DNA from: Chryseobacterium sp. Tr-659
GTDB lineage: Bacteria > Bacteroidota > Bacteroidia > Flavobacteriales > Weeksellaceae
Assembly (NCBI RefSeq): GCF_011752975.1
Contig: NZ_VWWP01000003.1
Span: 496,001 to 560,000, forward strand
DNA: 64,000 nucleotides
Direction of reading: 5' to 3'
Shown: in pieces, positions 1 to 7,624 of the stretch
How positions within the stretch are numbered: position 1 is the first letter of the stretch
How the letters are laid out: the number at the start of each line of letters is the position of its first letter
Notes under the pieces: model-generated
The model's database searches: none
Told to the model about the DNA's origin: nothing
What the model saw: the letters and a program-made list of their open reading frames with translations, nothing else
Program-made: the position numbers and the translations under genes

Positions 1-150
1 CTGCCACACCGGATCAAACGGATCAATCAGGTAAGAAAAAATATAGAAAGTGATGCATGCTACTGTCCAGATCACCAGCCTTCTCTTCATGGCAGAAAGA
101 ATCTTTTTATTCCGTACTATATTTTTTCTTATGGTAGAAATTTTGGTCAT
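1..150 (-). CDS. Membrane protein, N-terminal fragment cut by the window edge
   Basis: Fifty codons read on the minus strand from an ATG at 148-150, and the frame stays open to base 1, so only the N-terminus is present. The peptide starts with a basic stretch (MTKISTIRKNIVRNKK) followed by a hydrophobic segment around residues 20-42 that looks like a first transmembrane helix, then DPFDPVW. This pattern occurs at the start of LytS-type sensor kinases and other inner-membrane proteins of flavobacteria, but too little is visible to name it. It is transcribed divergently from the universal stress gene. Confidence 0.55.
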   Translation of the reverse strand, partial: MTKISTIRKNIVRNKKILSAMKRRLVIWTVACITFYIFSYLIDPFDPVWQ

Positions 151-353
151 ATCCTGGGCTTTGTGGGTGTAAATATAGAAATAGATTTTATATGGATCTG
201 GTCTATTTTATACGAGACCGCCAAAACCGTACCTGAAGCGTAAAATAGCAGAGGTAGAATGGATGTGAACGTTTCATCACCTCAAAAAGACATTTCATCA
301 TCATTTTATGCAATGTCACCCTATTTTTATGATAGGCCCATTCTCTTCTGTAA

Positions 354-361
354 TAGTTTTG
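354..361 (+). promoter_or_regulatory. Candidate -7 promoter element (TAGTTTTG)
   Basis: TAGTTTTG fits the Bacteroidota -7 consensus TAnnTTTG and ends 19 bases before the ATG of the universal stress gene, the spacing seen elsewhere in this window. No clear TTG -33 box was found at the expected distance, so this is a weak call. Confidence 0.35.
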
Positions 362-380
362 CAGTATCAAATCCTGTACA

Positions 381-1205
381 ATGAAAACGATAATTGTCTG
401 CACAGATTTTTCCCGCGAGGCTGAAAATGCCACCCATTATGGGGCTTCTCTGGCTAAAGAAAATAATTACAAAATCGTACTGTTTAATTTACAGACCATT
501 TCTATCCACGCGTTGAATGCCCAGGCCTCCGCTGATTTTTTCTACGCTCAAACTCTTAAAAATCAGAAAAAAATAATTGAGAAGACTGAGGAACTCAAAG
601 AATTATATAATATAGAAGCAGACCATCATCTGGCTTCGGGTAATTTTATGGAAGAGCTTGAAAACTGTATTGAGGCTCATGACTGCGATTGCATTGTTAT
701 GGGAATGGCAGAAAAAACTCTTGAACAAAAGCTTTTAGGGAATAATGTAACACGGGCCATCCACAGAATCAAAAAGCCGATCCTGATTGTTCCTTCTCAT
801 ATAGAATATACAGGAATCCGCAAAATTCTTTTTGCGTACGATACCCAGAAGAATATGACCTGGTCTGCCATGAATGATATTTATTATTTCATCAATACAT
901 TTAATGCTGAGATTGAAGTATTTAATGTGAATGAAAATCTTGAGGACTTCACAGAGGTTATTCATGATATCGATCTGAATTCCGGATACGATCTGGAGGA
1001 TATTAAATACCGTTTTAAAATGATCCAGTCTGTAGAAGTGATCAAAGCTATTGAAGAGGAGGTCAGGCTGACGAATCCTGATTTACTGACTATGGTTCCG
1101 TATCAATACAATCTTTTGGAATCTCTTTTCCACCGAAGCAAAACCGCTATTATGGCGTACAAAAATAAAATTCCATTACTATCAATCCCCTTAAACATAG
1201 ATTAA
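381..1205 (+). CDS. Universal stress protein with two UspA domains
   Basis: 274 residues, about twice a single UspA domain, so this is a tandem-domain Usp. The N-terminal half opens with the typical first strand (MKTIIVCTDFSREAENA) and ends with PILIVP near residue 137; a second, more divergent domain fills residues 145-274 and ends with PLLSIPLN. The usual G-x2-G-x9-G-S/T nucleotide loop is replaced by GMAEKTLEQKLLG in the first half, so ATP binding is doubtful. Such proteins are cytoplasmic and accumulate in stress or growth arrest. It stands alone, with a terminator downstream at 1284-1314. The family is secure; the role is inferred. Confidence 0.85.
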   Translation: MKTIIVCTDFSREAENATHYGASLAKENNYKIVLFNLQTISIHALNAQASADFFYAQTLKNQKKIIEKTEELKELYNIEADHHLASGNFMEELENCIEAHDCDCIVMGMAEKTLEQKLLGNNVTRAIHRIKKPILIVPSHIEYTGIRKILFAYDTQKNMTWSAMNDIYYFINTFNAEIEVFNVNENLEDFTEVIHDIDLNSGYDLEDIKYRFKMIQSVEVIKAIEEEVRLTNPDLLTMVPYQYNLLESLFHRSKTAIMAYKNKIPLLSIPLNID

Positions 1206-1283
1206 GATCAATAAAAATCTGTTCACATTTGAATTATCCTTTTTTGCCTTAAAGGCTAAATTTTACACTTAATCTTGTTTAAC

Positions 1284-1314
1284 AGGTCCTGAAGAAATTT
1301 CAGGACCTTTTTTG
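1284..1314 (+). terminator. Rho-independent terminator after the Usp gene
   Basis: A 10-bp perfect stem (aggtcctgaa / ttcaggacct, loop gaaat) is followed by a run of T. It lies 78 bases after the Usp stop codon and faces the same way. Confidence 0.85.
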
Positions 1315-1421
1315 TAACCACAGTTCTACTGATGCCAGCAAGTTCTCGGATCTTCGCTTACAGCATGGAGAGGCTCGTTTGCTATAAATTACTCATACTA
1401 TATAAAGAGCACATCTTCTCT

Positions 1422-2216
1422 TTATTTCAAAAAAGGATAGGTAAAAAATATGATATGAACTAAATTCAGGAAAAAATGGCTCATAATGCTGAATACAATA
1501 CTTTTAGACTTTTGATATATAATGCCGTACATTGCTCCTGCTATAGCTGCGTACATCATATAATATATTCCTCCCTGCCAGTGTAAAGCTCCAAAAGCTG
1601 CTGCTGCAATACTGATACCAACCACTTCCGGATATTTTATCTTCAAAAGAGATAAATGCCTTTGAAGAAAGCCTCTGAATAAAACTTCTTCAGCCATGGT
1701 GACTACTAACAGGTTATTCACAGCCCAAATAAAAAAATAGCTATGAAATTTATATTCCACTTTTACAAAGTTAAACATCAGGGTAAGCCCCATCAGTAAA
1801 AGAATTGCCATAACTGTAAGATACCAAGCATCCAGAAATGCCGTCTTTAAGCTTGCCCCTAATGGTACAATAAATAAAAGTAAGGCCATACCTGTTAATG
1901 CTTTATCTATATTAAAATACATCGTAAACGGGGAAGCATCTTCTGAGACCTGTATTTTATCAAAAATAAGAATATTATGGAATCCCGGTAACAAATGCTG
2001 ATATATGACAATTGAGAAAATGAAAACTATAGCGGCTAAAATATGATAAAGATATCTCGGATATTTTTCACTTTTCCCGAAAAGATTATATAAGTATACT
2101 ATACAACAAAATGCCATTACAACAAGAACTCCTGTGATAGAAATAAGCTGGGCTAAAAGGCTTATTATTACAACAAAAACAAATAATAGTATTCTGATAT
2201 TTTTCCCTCCTTTCAT
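1422..2216 (-). CDS. CPBP family intramembrane metalloprotease
   Basis: 264 residues with about seven or eight hydrophobic segments. The three CPBP (Abi / CAAX protease) motifs are all present: EEVLFR with Glu176, Glu177 and Arg181; FGALH with His212; and SHFFLN with His247 and Asn251. These residues form the glutamate/histidine site of Rce1-type proteases inside the membrane. In bacteria such proteins are linked to peptide maturation, bacteriocin immunity or anti-sigma-factor cleavage, but no substrate is evident here and no peptide gene is adjacent. It stands alone between two plus-strand units. Confidence 0.88.
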   Translation of the reverse strand: MKGGKNIRILLFVFVVIISLLAQLISITGVLVVMAFCCIVYLYNLFGKSEKYPRYLYHILAAIVFIFSIVIYQHLLPGFHNILIFDKIQVSEDASPFTMYFNIDKALTGMALLLFIVPLGASLKTAFLDAWYLTVMAILLLMGLTLMFNFVKVEYKFHSYFFIWAVNNLLVVTMAEEVLFRGFLQRHLSLLKIKYPEVVGISIAAAAFGALHWQGGIYYMMYAAIAGAMYGIIYQKSKSIVFSIMSHFFLNLVHIIFFTYPFLK

Positions 2217-2463
2217 AATGCTAATAACGTGTGATATTTTATGGGGATTATATTACATTCAGCTATAATCCTGTATCCGATTACAAAACTACTTATTAAT
2301 TATAGTAAATACCAGAATTTACACATTCATTAATAAATTCATATCTCTTTGAATATCAAAAAGTCGTAAATTTAATAAAAGATAAAAACAGTGTTTTCAC
2401 TCTTTTTTATGCCTGCCCCGTTAGTTAATTTTGTTCAGATTAAAAATTAAAAAACCATAAAAA

Positions 2464-3024
2464 ATGAAAACTTCCTTGTTAACTAAAACTTTAAGTCTGC
2501 TTAGCGCGGTATTCGTTATTCTTTTTTGTTTACTAAGCTGTACCCGCTGCTCCGAGCCCCCTAAGGAACCTGTGAACGACAGTTATAAAAAGAAACTGAT
2601 CAGCTATCGCGAAGCCAGAGTCCTTTATGATGAATATTCCAGAACTAATGATATGGTTCTCACCAAATACAGAAACGGTGAACCAGATTCACGATGGTAT
2701 TGGTTCTCCCTGGAGGAGATGGAAGGATATATCAGATATGTAAAAGAAAACGCAAAAAAACAAAAATTGAAAAATGTAGGAATCAGAATCTATATGGGAA
2801 AATATCCTGTAAATCAGCCTAAAAACAGAATGGCGAAACCGGAGTATGCAGGATATCAAACGATATTTTTAGTTCCTACTTCAAAAAAGGATAAAAGAAA
2901 TAATACAAAAGTAATGTCCAGAACGACAGCAACAGATGAAAATACCACCGTAGAATCTATAGAGCCAATGAACATGACCAACCTGGCTCCTCCTCCTAAA
3001 GCTTCAGCAGTGGGAATACAATAA
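2464..3024 (+). CDS. Hypothetical lipoprotein, first gene of a two-component operon
   Basis: 186 residues with a type II signal peptide: hydrophobic stretch 8-25 and lipobox LLSC with Cys26. The mature part is basic and hydrophilic with no domain I recognise; the C-terminus is Thr/Pro-rich (PMNMTNLAPPPKAS). It lies 12 bases upstream of a membrane protein, histidine kinase and response regulator on the same strand, so it is probably co-transcribed and may act in envelope sensing. That link is inferred from order only. Confidence 0.75.
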   Translation: MKTSLLTKTLSLLSAVFVILFCLLSCTRCSEPPKEPVNDSYKKKLISYREARVLYDEYSRTNDMVLTKYRNGEPDSRWYWFSLEEMEGYIRYVKENAKKQKLKNVGIRIYMGKYPVNQPKNRMAKPEYAGYQTIFLVPTSKKDKRNNTKVMSRTTATDENTTVESIEPMNMTNLAPPPKASAVGIQ

Positions 3025-3036
3025 AAAAACAAGATT

Positions 3037-3681
3037 ATGAACTGGAATATTGAAACAGGGAAACTGATATCTATGATCATATCCATCATTGTGATGATTT
3101 TAATGATCATAAAGTATAGAAAAACCGGAAAAGAAAATCTATTTTTCATTATTGGATATCTCTTGTTTTCCCTGATTGATATTTTCTGCTATTTCTACTA
3201 CAGGATGACGAGCCTGCCTACGGATATATTCTATGTAATTGGTTTTTTGATGATCGTTTTCTTTTTGTACCTGCTTTATTATTATCAATTATTGTATGTC
3301 CCGCTACTCAAAAAAATACAGACTGTTATTCTTGTTCTTTTTGTTCTGAATATTGCTGTAATGTTTTTAATCGAAGAAGATCTGCTCCATCATTTTTCTT
3401 TTAATATGCTCTATGCAGATATTCTTTTACTGTTATTTTCAATTATTCTGTTTTTGTATCAGACTTTTAATTCAGATAAAATATTGGGAATTAAAAATTA
3501 TTTACCGTTTTGGATCTCGGTTGCCTTACTGATATTTTTTATCGGAAGTATCCCGATTTTCTTTTTTAGAAATACGGTTTCGGAAACTATTTATTTTTTC
3601 ATATTATTTATGTTGAATCTGATCAGCAACGGCATCCTCATATTAGGTTTAATTTGGAATAAACAGGACAAAACCCGATAA
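3037..3681 (+). CDS. Multi-pass membrane protein next to a sensor kinase
   Basis: 214 residues made almost wholly of hydrophobic segments; I count about seven transmembrane helices separated by short basic loops, and no soluble domain. The family is not recognised. It lies 13 bases before the histidine kinase, which has only one membrane helix and no sensor domain. A reasonable inference is that this protein supplies the sensing part, as 7TM sensory modules do when fused to kinases. Confidence 0.75.
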   Translation: MNWNIETGKLISMIISIIVMILMIIKYRKTGKENLFFIIGYLLFSLIDIFCYFYYRMTSLPTDIFYVIGFLMIVFFLYLLYYYQLLYVPLLKKIQTVILVLFVLNIAVMFLIEEDLLHHFSFNMLYADILLLLFSIILFLYQTFNSDKILGIKNYLPFWISVALLIFFIGSIPIFFFRNTVSETIYFFILFMLNLISNGILILGLIWNKQDKTR

Positions 3682-3694
3682 ATACCGCTCATCT

Positions 3695-4465
3695 ATGGAA
3701 GAGAATAATTTGGTCATTATCTTTACTATTACTTTATTTATTATTGTCTTGACAATGATCTTCATTTATGCGGTTTTCATCAAAAAAAAAACTAGTCTTC
3801 TGATTGAGCAAAAAGAGAAAGATTTACGGTTTGAAAAGGAACTTGCCACCTCACAGGTAGAGATGAAGGAACAAACGCTCAATTATATCGGGCAGGAATT
3901 ACATGATGATCTAGGACAAAAGCTCTCCGTGGTCCGATTGCGCCAAAATCAACTCATCAACAAGCTTACCAATGGAGAAAAGGAAGAACTGAACGAACTG
4001 AACGAACTATTGGGTGAATGTATACAGGATATCAGAAACCTTTCTAAAACACTTATCACTGAACAGATTATTCATTTCGGACTGACAGAATCCATAGAAA
4101 GGGAAGTTCACAGGATAAAAAAACTGAAATTATTAAAAATAGAATTCATCACTCAAAAACAGGATATTGATATTTCTCCAAAACATGGACTAATCCTTTT
4201 CAGAATAATCCAGGAAAGCATCAACAACATCCTTAAACATTCCAGAGCCAAAAATGTTTCCATCCGAATGGAAGATGATAATGAAAAGCTGCATATCAGC
4301 ATTTCTGACAACGGAAAAGGATTTAACACCAACAGCATGCAGGACGGTTCAGGACTGAAAAATATGGAACTGAGAGCAAAGCTGATTCATGCAGAACTGT
4401 CTATACAATCTGAACTGAGTAAAGGAACACAAACTTTGATCACCTATTACAAAAATTTATCATGA
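3695..4465 (+). CDS. NarL-type sensor histidine kinase
   Basis: 256 residues. One membrane helix (residues 8-29) is followed by a short coiled linker, a HisKA_3 dimerisation domain with the phospho-acceptor His70 in the motif ELHDDLGQ, and a HATPase_c domain with an N-box (QESINNILKHS) and a G-box (DNGKGFN, then GSGLKNMELRA). The C-terminus runs into the regulator gene with a 4-base ATGA overlap, so the two are translationally coupled and form a cognate pair. There is no periplasmic sensor domain; the signal may come from the two genes upstream. Confidence 0.92.
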   Translation: MEENNLVIIFTITLFIIVLTMIFIYAVFIKKKTSLLIEQKEKDLRFEKELATSQVEMKEQTLNYIGQELHDDLGQKLSVVRLRQNQLINKLTNGEKEELNELNELLGECIQDIRNLSKTLITEQIIHFGLTESIEREVHRIKKLKLLKIEFITQKQDIDISPKHGLILFRIIQESINNILKHSRAKNVSIRMEDDNEKLHISISDNGKGFNTNSMQDGSGLKNMELRAKLIHAELSIQSELSKGTQTLITYYKNLS

Positions 4466-5106
4466 AAACAATTCCCATAGCTATTGTTGATGATCATACC
4501 TTAATTTCCAAAGCACTGGAGAATATGATCACGGAAAACCCTCAATATAAAGTGATTATGAACTATCCTAACGGAGAGGAATTTATTACAGCAATAGAAA
4601 AGGCTTCAGAATTACCGGCTGTAGTTCTTATGGATGTGAATATGCCTTATAAAAATGGTATAGAAACTACAGAATGGCTTAGCGAACATTATCCCGACAT
4701 CAAAGTTATTGCCCTGACGATGGATGATGATGAAAAGATCCTCATCAAAATGCTTAAGGCAGGAGCCAAAGGATATCTTCTGAAAGACATGCAGCCCTCA
4801 ATACTGTTTCAGGCCATAGATACAGTATTTGAGAAAGGAAGTTTTTATACCGACTTTGTAGCTCAGAAATTATTGAAAGTAAAAACAGAAGAAATGAAAA
4901 CCGCTTCTCTACTTTCGGAATTGAAAGACAGAGAAAAAGAATTTATTAAGTGGGCCTGCAGTGAACTTACCTATAAAGAAATAGCTGATAAAATGTTTCT
5001 CAGCCCCAAAACAATTGACGGCTACAGAGATTCCGTTTTTTTGAAGCTAGACATCAAAAACAGAGCTGGTCTCGTGCTTTTTGCTTTAAAGCATGATCTG
5101 TGCTGA
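4462..5106 (+). CDS. LuxR/NarL-family response regulator
   Basis: 214 residues. The receiver domain spans residues 1-125, with acidic pocket Asp10-Asp11, phospho-acceptor Asp58 in LMDVNMP, and Lys in GYLLKDM. A LuxR-type helix-turn-helix spans about 148-214 (ELTYKEIADKMFLSPKTIDGYRD). It is the partner of the kinase whose last codon overlaps its start. Target genes are unknown; a strong terminator follows 22 bases downstream, so it ends the operon. Confidence 0.93.
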   Translation: MKTIPIAIVDDHTLISKALENMITENPQYKVIMNYPNGEEFITAIEKASELPAVVLMDVNMPYKNGIETTEWLSEHYPDIKVIALTMDDDEKILIKMLKAGAKGYLLKDMQPSILFQAIDTVFEKGSFYTDFVAQKLLKVKTEEMKTASLLSELKDREKEFIKWACSELTYKEIADKMFLSPKTIDGYRDSVFLKLDIKNRAGLVLFALKHDLC

Positions 5107-5127
5107 TTTTCAATCTTTACAATTTAT

Positions 5128-5170
5128 AAAAGAATCCGGCAGCTTGTTAAGCTGCCGGATTCTTTTATTA
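5128..5170 (+). terminator. Strong terminator ending the two-component operon
   Basis: A perfect 18-bp stem (5128-5145 with 5149-5166, core ccggcagctt / aagctgccgg) and a 3-base loop, with a U-tract built into the stem end. It separates the two-component operon from the caspase gene. Confidence 0.92.
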
Positions 5171-5287
5171 AAAATAAATCTTACACCTTTAAAAAAGGGC
5201 TTTTCCCTATTCAAAATACAGCTTTATCCTCTGTTTTCATCCTTCGGAATAACGGAATTTTGTCTTACAAAAATACAGAAGGCCCAA

Positions 5288-5313
5288 CCCGAAAAGCCAT
5301 AACAGAGTAGGGA
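5288..5313 (+). promoter_or_regulatory. Leader repeat A upstream of the caspase-like gene
   Basis: The stretch cccgaaaagccat followed by agagtaggga is found again at 6198-6224, just before the trypsin-like protease gene. The core gaaaagccat is identical, and agagtagg follows after three or four bases in both copies. Both copies lie about 42-46 bases before an ATG. The element is outside both coding regions, so it may be a 5' UTR control site, an operator or an RNA processing site. Its function is unknown. Confidence 0.5.
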
Positions 5314-5332
5314 CTACATAAAAACTAATACA

Positions 5333-6178
5333 ATGAAAAAAGCACTCATCGTAGGAATCAATGACTATGCACCCATCGGATCTGGCGGACCAGACCTCAA
5401 CGGATGTGTAAATGACGCGAGGGATATGGCCAATACCTTGGTTATTTGTGGCTTTAGCCCGGCAAAGATTAAAATTTTAACCAATCAAAATGCTACTAGA
5501 GCCAATATATTGAACTATCTGAAATCCATGATCAATACAAGCGTAAAAGGAGATTCTCTTGTCTTTTATTACTCGGGACACGGAACCAGAGTGGCCAATA
5601 TCGGATCTGATCTTGAGATAGATGGTTTGGATGAAGCTATCTGCCCACATGATTACGCCAATGCCGGTGTAATTCGTGATGATGATTTTAAAACAATTCT
5701 TGATAAGCTAAAAGCCGGAGTTAATATGGAAGTTATTTTTGACTGTTGTTACTCCGGAACCGGAACCCGAAAAATGGACCTCGGCCTGGAAACAGATCTC
5801 CTCAGTGAAGCGGCCCGCTTTATTCCTCCCATGCTCGAAGATGAGTTTTACCTGACGTACGCCAGCGAAATTACAACTTCAAAAAATGCTAAAAAGACAA
5901 CTGTACTTACCAAAGCCCTTGTTCCTGTTCCCGGATTGAATCATACTTTATGGGCTGCTGCCAAAGATAATCAGGTATCGATGGAAGGAAACATCAGCGG
6001 ACAAATAAGAGGCTATTTCACGTATCATTTTTGTAAAATATTACGGGCTACCAATGGTAATATCATCAGAAAAACACTCGACAAGCAGATCGCGATTGCA
6101 TTGGCTGCTATGGGAGCTGCTCAAATTAACCAAACAGAAAGTATTTCCACAGAATTTTCTCAAAAAATATTTACCTGA
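5333..6178 (+). CDS. Caspase-family (metacaspase-like) cysteine protease
   Basis: 281 residues, a bare peptidase C14 domain without prodomain, signal peptide or membrane segment, so cytoplasmic. The catalytic dyad is visible: His83 in FYYSGHGTR and Cys139 in FDCCYSGTG (motif D-x-C-x-S-G). The start MKKALIVGIND and the motif LNGCVNDARDM are typical of bacterial metacaspases, which usually cleave after Arg or Lys. A trypsin-like protease gene follows 68 bases later behind a copy of the same leader sequence, so the two are probably expressed together. Bacterial caspases often act in cell-death or defence pathways; here no sensor or ATPase gene is adjacent. Confidence 0.9.
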   Translation: MKKALIVGINDYAPIGSGGPDLNGCVNDARDMANTLVICGFSPAKIKILTNQNATRANILNYLKSMINTSVKGDSLVFYYSGHGTRVANIGSDLEIDGLDEAICPHDYANAGVIRDDDFKTILDKLKAGVNMEVIFDCCYSGTGTRKMDLGLETDLLSEAARFIPPMLEDEFYLTYASEITTSKNAKKTTVLTKALVPVPGLNHTLWAAAKDNQVSMEGNISGQIRGYFTYHFCKILRATNGNIIRKTLDKQIAIALAAMGAAQINQTESISTEFSQKIFT

Positions 6179-6197
6179 TCTAAACCATACGGCGGAA

Positions 6198-6224
6198 TCC
6201 GAAAAGCCATTAAAAGAGTAGGAA
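6198..6224 (+). promoter_or_regulatory. Leader repeat B upstream of the trypsin-like gene
   Basis: Second copy of the element at 5288-5313: tccgaaaagccatt followed by agagtagga. It starts 20 bases after the caspase stop codon and ends about 22 bases before the next ATG. The shared sequence suggests that both protease mRNAs carry the same control or processing site. Confidence 0.5.
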
Positions 6225-6246
6225 TCAATATTAAAAATTAATCATC

Positions 6247-7257
6247 ATGTCTACAATTGAAAACATTAACCCAATGACAGCTGAAGAGATTTCAAGACTC
6301 AGAACTGTTAAAGCAAAATCAGCTGAAAAGCCAGCTGTTATTGAAAAGTTATTTAACCAGGCTCCTGCAATGGAAACCATGAATGGAAGAACTTTTCCTA
6401 AAGGAATGAAAACCATAGGAATGCCTATGGATGAGAAAACAGCAGAAAACCGATCTCTTGAAACGGATCATTTTTATCCTACCCATGCAGATTTTGAATA
6501 CAATCCAAAGCTGGAACCCAAAAAAGACCGCAAGCCGAAATTTATTGACAGAGATTCTTTTCTGACTCCGGAAAATGCAAGAACTATATTCGGAGCTGAT
6601 CAAAGAAAGGTATATAACTCTACAGCTTATCCATGGAGATGTGTGGGCAGAGTGGAAAGCTCTTTAGGCTCAGGAAGCGGTGTAATGATCGGGCCAAGAC
6701 ATCTCCTCACCTGCTCCCATATTGTAGATTGGCAGCCTAATAACACAACCGGATGGCTGAAGTTCACGCCAATGTATTATAACGGAAGCGCACCTTATGG
6801 AACAGCCTGGGGTACATTAACCTATTACAAATATAAAGTTGCAGGTCCTACTATTGACTCTACAGAAATACAATATGACTACGTCGTTATTGTATTAGAC
6901 AGACCTATAGGAAACAGTACGGGATGGCTGGGATCAAAATCATATTCCGATTCTTGGGATGGAGGAGCATACTGGACACACGCAGGATATCCGGGAGATC
7001 TTACCGGAACTCAAAGACCTACTTATCAAACCGGAATTGCTCTGGACGGAGATTTTTGGAGTGCCGATGATAATGAAAGCATGAGCCATAAAGCTGATAT
7101 TTGGCCTGGACAAAGCGGAGGTCCTTTCTGGGGCTACTGGGATGGTTCTCCTTATGCCGTTGCCACGCAAAGTGCTCATAATCCAAGTGAGAATTTTGCA
7201 AGCGGCGGCTCGGATTTAGTAAATCTGGTCATCCGAGCAAGAAATGAACATCCTTAG
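6247..7257 (+). CDS. Trypsin/V8-like serine protease without signal peptide
   Basis: 336 residues. The chymotrypsin-fold domain occupies about 130-336 with a full triad: His158 in LLTCSHIVDW, Asp211 in QYDYVVIVLD and Ser290 in GQSGGPFWG. The pattern resembles V8 glutamyl endopeptidase relatives. There is no signal peptide; residues 1-125 are polar, rich in Lys, Glu and Pro, and look disordered, like a long propeptide with several Lys/Arg sites (KAKSAEK, KKDRKPK). The upstream caspase-like gene encodes an enzyme type that cuts after basic residues, so it could activate this zymogen. That is inference. A terminator follows at 7309. Confidence 0.88.
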   Translation: MSTIENINPMTAEEISRLRTVKAKSAEKPAVIEKLFNQAPAMETMNGRTFPKGMKTIGMPMDEKTAENRSLETDHFYPTHADFEYNPKLEPKKDRKPKFIDRDSFLTPENARTIFGADQRKVYNSTAYPWRCVGRVESSLGSGSGVMIGPRHLLTCSHIVDWQPNNTTGWLKFTPMYYNGSAPYGTAWGTLTYYKYKVAGPTIDSTEIQYDYVVIVLDRPIGNSTGWLGSKSYSDSWDGGAYWTHAGYPGDLTGTQRPTYQTGIALDGDFWSADDNESMSHKADIWPGQSGGPFWGYWDGSPYAVATQSAHNPSENFASGGSDLVNLVIRARNEHP

Positions 7258-7544
7258 TTTATTTTATAAGCCCTCCTAAAATAGGTTGATGAAATATTAA
7301 ACAATATTAAATCCGGAGAACGTTTTTTGTTTCTTCGGATTTTTTTATAGAGTTTATCCAGAGTTTCCATATTAATACTCAAAATGTAGTTTTTGGTATT
7401 TCCAAAACAGGAAAGTTCATTAATTCCCTCTCCCTCGGTATTTTGATAATAATCATAACCATCTGCTATATAAGGTTTAATCTTATTTTGATTACGTATT
7501 CTCTGAGCAATATTGTAACTCTTTATTAAATTTAAGTTAAACAT
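7254..7544 (-). CDS. Doubtful 96-residue open frame in the gap after the protease gene
   Basis: This is the only long frame in the 367-base gap 7258-7624. It reads on the minus strand from an ATG and overlaps the protease stop by 4 bases. The product is basic, with no signal peptide or known motif. It crosses the plus-strand terminator at 7309-7347, whose stem encodes its KKIRRNKKRSPD stretch, and I see no clear promoter. It may be a decayed gene or chance. Low confidence. Confidence 0.2.
   Translation of the reverse strand: MFNLNLIKSYNIAQRIRNQNKIKPYIADGYDYYQNTEGEGINELSCFGNTKNYILSINMETLDKLYKKIRRNKKRSPDLILFNISSTYFRRAYKIN
7309..7347 (+). terminator. Terminator after the trypsin-like protease gene
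   Basis: A 12-bp stem (aaatccggagaa with ttcttcggattt, one G-T pair) around a 10-base loop is followed by Ts. It closes the caspase-trypsin unit. Confidence 0.75.
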
Positions 7545-7624
7545 TTAAAGATATTTTTCAATTATATTTGTTAAATTCAATCAAAATGATTCTATTTTAA
7601 TAAAATATCAACACATAATCAAGC

